A stretch of 64,000 nt of DNA from the NCBI GenBank assembly GCA_965262485.1, contig OZ253540.1, forward strand, positions 1-64,000. Reading direction: 5' to 3'. The stretch's first letter is position 1; every line of letters begins with the position of its first letter. A model generated the notes under the pieces. That model saw only the letters and a program-made list of their open reading frames with translations, was not told where the DNA came from and made no database searches. Both the position numbers and the translations under genes were made by a program. Source of the DNA: Bin87 sp965262485. Its GTDB lineage: Bacteria > Chloroflexota > Dehalococcoidia > Lucifugimonadales > UBA3495. Below, in pieces: positions 63,441 through 64,000 of this stretch.

Positions 63441-64000
63441 TTAGACGCTCCCAAAATCTCCGCCAGCAGGCCATCCGTTTCCCGCTCCGCGGCCAGGATG
63501 TCGGCGCGGATGTCTGCCAGCCGGCGCATGGGCTCCGGTTTGTAGAAATGGCGGTTGATGTTGATTTCGTAGCCGATTTTGACTGCGGCGGGTAGATACC
63601 AGGCGTCGGGGGCGTAGGGAAGGACTTCCCTGGTGAGGAAAGCATCTATGCTGCCGCCTTCCAGCAAGGGGATTTGCTCGGTATCGCGCAGGTCGGGGTC
63701 CGGTTCGTACTCCACCACGGCGGGTTTGCCCTTGATGGTAGCCGGGAACATCCCGTGGAGGGGGTCGGGTTCGGTACGGTTCTGGTGGATGCGTTTGATC
63801 ACGGGCGGGGCGGTTTCGGAGCGTTGCAATTCGTCCTTCATAGCCCGGATGTCCTTGGCGGAGTAAACCTTTTCCGGGTCGGCGCCTTCCAGCCGCAGCG
63901 GCCGCTCCACGGTGACCTTCCAGTAGCCGAAAGCCTGGTTGGGGAAGATCCTGGACTGCTCGGTCTCCTTGAAATCCAGGAAGGTATCGCAGATGCGCCG
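63437..64000 (-). CDS. hsdM: type I restriction-modification methyltransferase HsdM (3' part)
   Basis: The C-terminal 187 codons of HsdM, running off the right edge. The frame is open to 64000 (FLDFKETEQSRIFPNQAFGY, VYSAKDIRAMKDELQRS, DTEQIPLLEGGSIDAFLTRE) and ends ADILAAERETDGLLAEILG. The catalytic NPPY motif lies outside the window. The stop overlaps the RusA-like start. Its last 80 codons are the source, or a relative, of the repeated tails downstream. Confidence 0.88.
   Translation of the reverse strand, partial: RRICDTFLDFKETEQSRIFPNQAFGYWKVTVERPLRLEGADPEKVYSAKDIRAMKDELQRSETAPPVIKRIHQNRTEPDPLHGMFPATIKGKPAVVEYEPDPDLRDTEQIPLLEGGSIDAFLTREVLPYAPDAWYLPAAVKIGYEININRHFYKPEPMRRLADIRADILAAERETDGLLAEILGASN

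Overview
The window looks like part of a chromosome from an uncultured Chloroflexota bacterium (Dehalococcoidia/SAR202-like). This is inferred from the sequence, not from any search. The grounds are moderately high GC, many GTG/TTG starts behind strong Shine-Dalgarno sites, a solitary 16S rRNA gene with no 23S beside it, several amidases, an LLM-class oxidoreductase, a thiolase/DUF35 pair, and a tmRNA tag ending in GEREFALAA.

Positions 1-52,500 are mostly core genome: the SUF iron-sulfur operon (sufB-C-D-S-U plus a second sufU-like gene), dinB/ferritin/hydrolase genes, pyrG, a transaldolase, rho with a textbook terminator, an atypical two-component pair, a Pro/Thr-linked surface protein, dnaG and rpoD, a degenerate sortase, a CorC-like protein, glmU, two amidase loci, a run of small membrane or unknown genes (DUF805, TM2, DUF2207, DUF6232), a thiolase/DUF35 pair, VOC, GNAT and LLM enzymes, pyruvate kinase, gltB-gltD, rsfS, ndk, tsaB-tsaE and thiL. 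The 16S gene (minus strand) and the tmRNA gene (plus strand) follow, back to back. Two classes of short palindromic interspersed repeats sit in several intergenic gaps.

Positions 52,500-64,000 are an accessory island starting exactly at the 3' end of the tmRNA gene. It holds a 5'-truncated zinc-ribbon ORF, a decayed gene, a fatty-acid desaturase, an IS5-type element, and a long minus-strand type I restriction-modification operon. That operon reads hsdM (running off the right edge), a chain of accessory cassettes, hsdS, an AAA ATPase/DUF4276 pair, and a collapsed hsdR. The cassettes are RusA-like plus AHJR-like nucleases, HicB/HicA, an unknown gene pair and an orphan. They are separated by repeated copies of the hsdM 3' end, two of them fused to the hsdS 5' end.

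The same motif appears outside the island. The 3' ends of dinB and of two amidases recur one or two genes further on, with small accessory genes in between. The most interesting idea in the window is therefore that accessory genes are inserted at gene 3' ends and leave duplicated gene tails behind; it is most elaborate between hsdM and hsdS. No integrase or transposase is visible at these junctions, so homologous, Campbell-type recombination is the simplest explanation.
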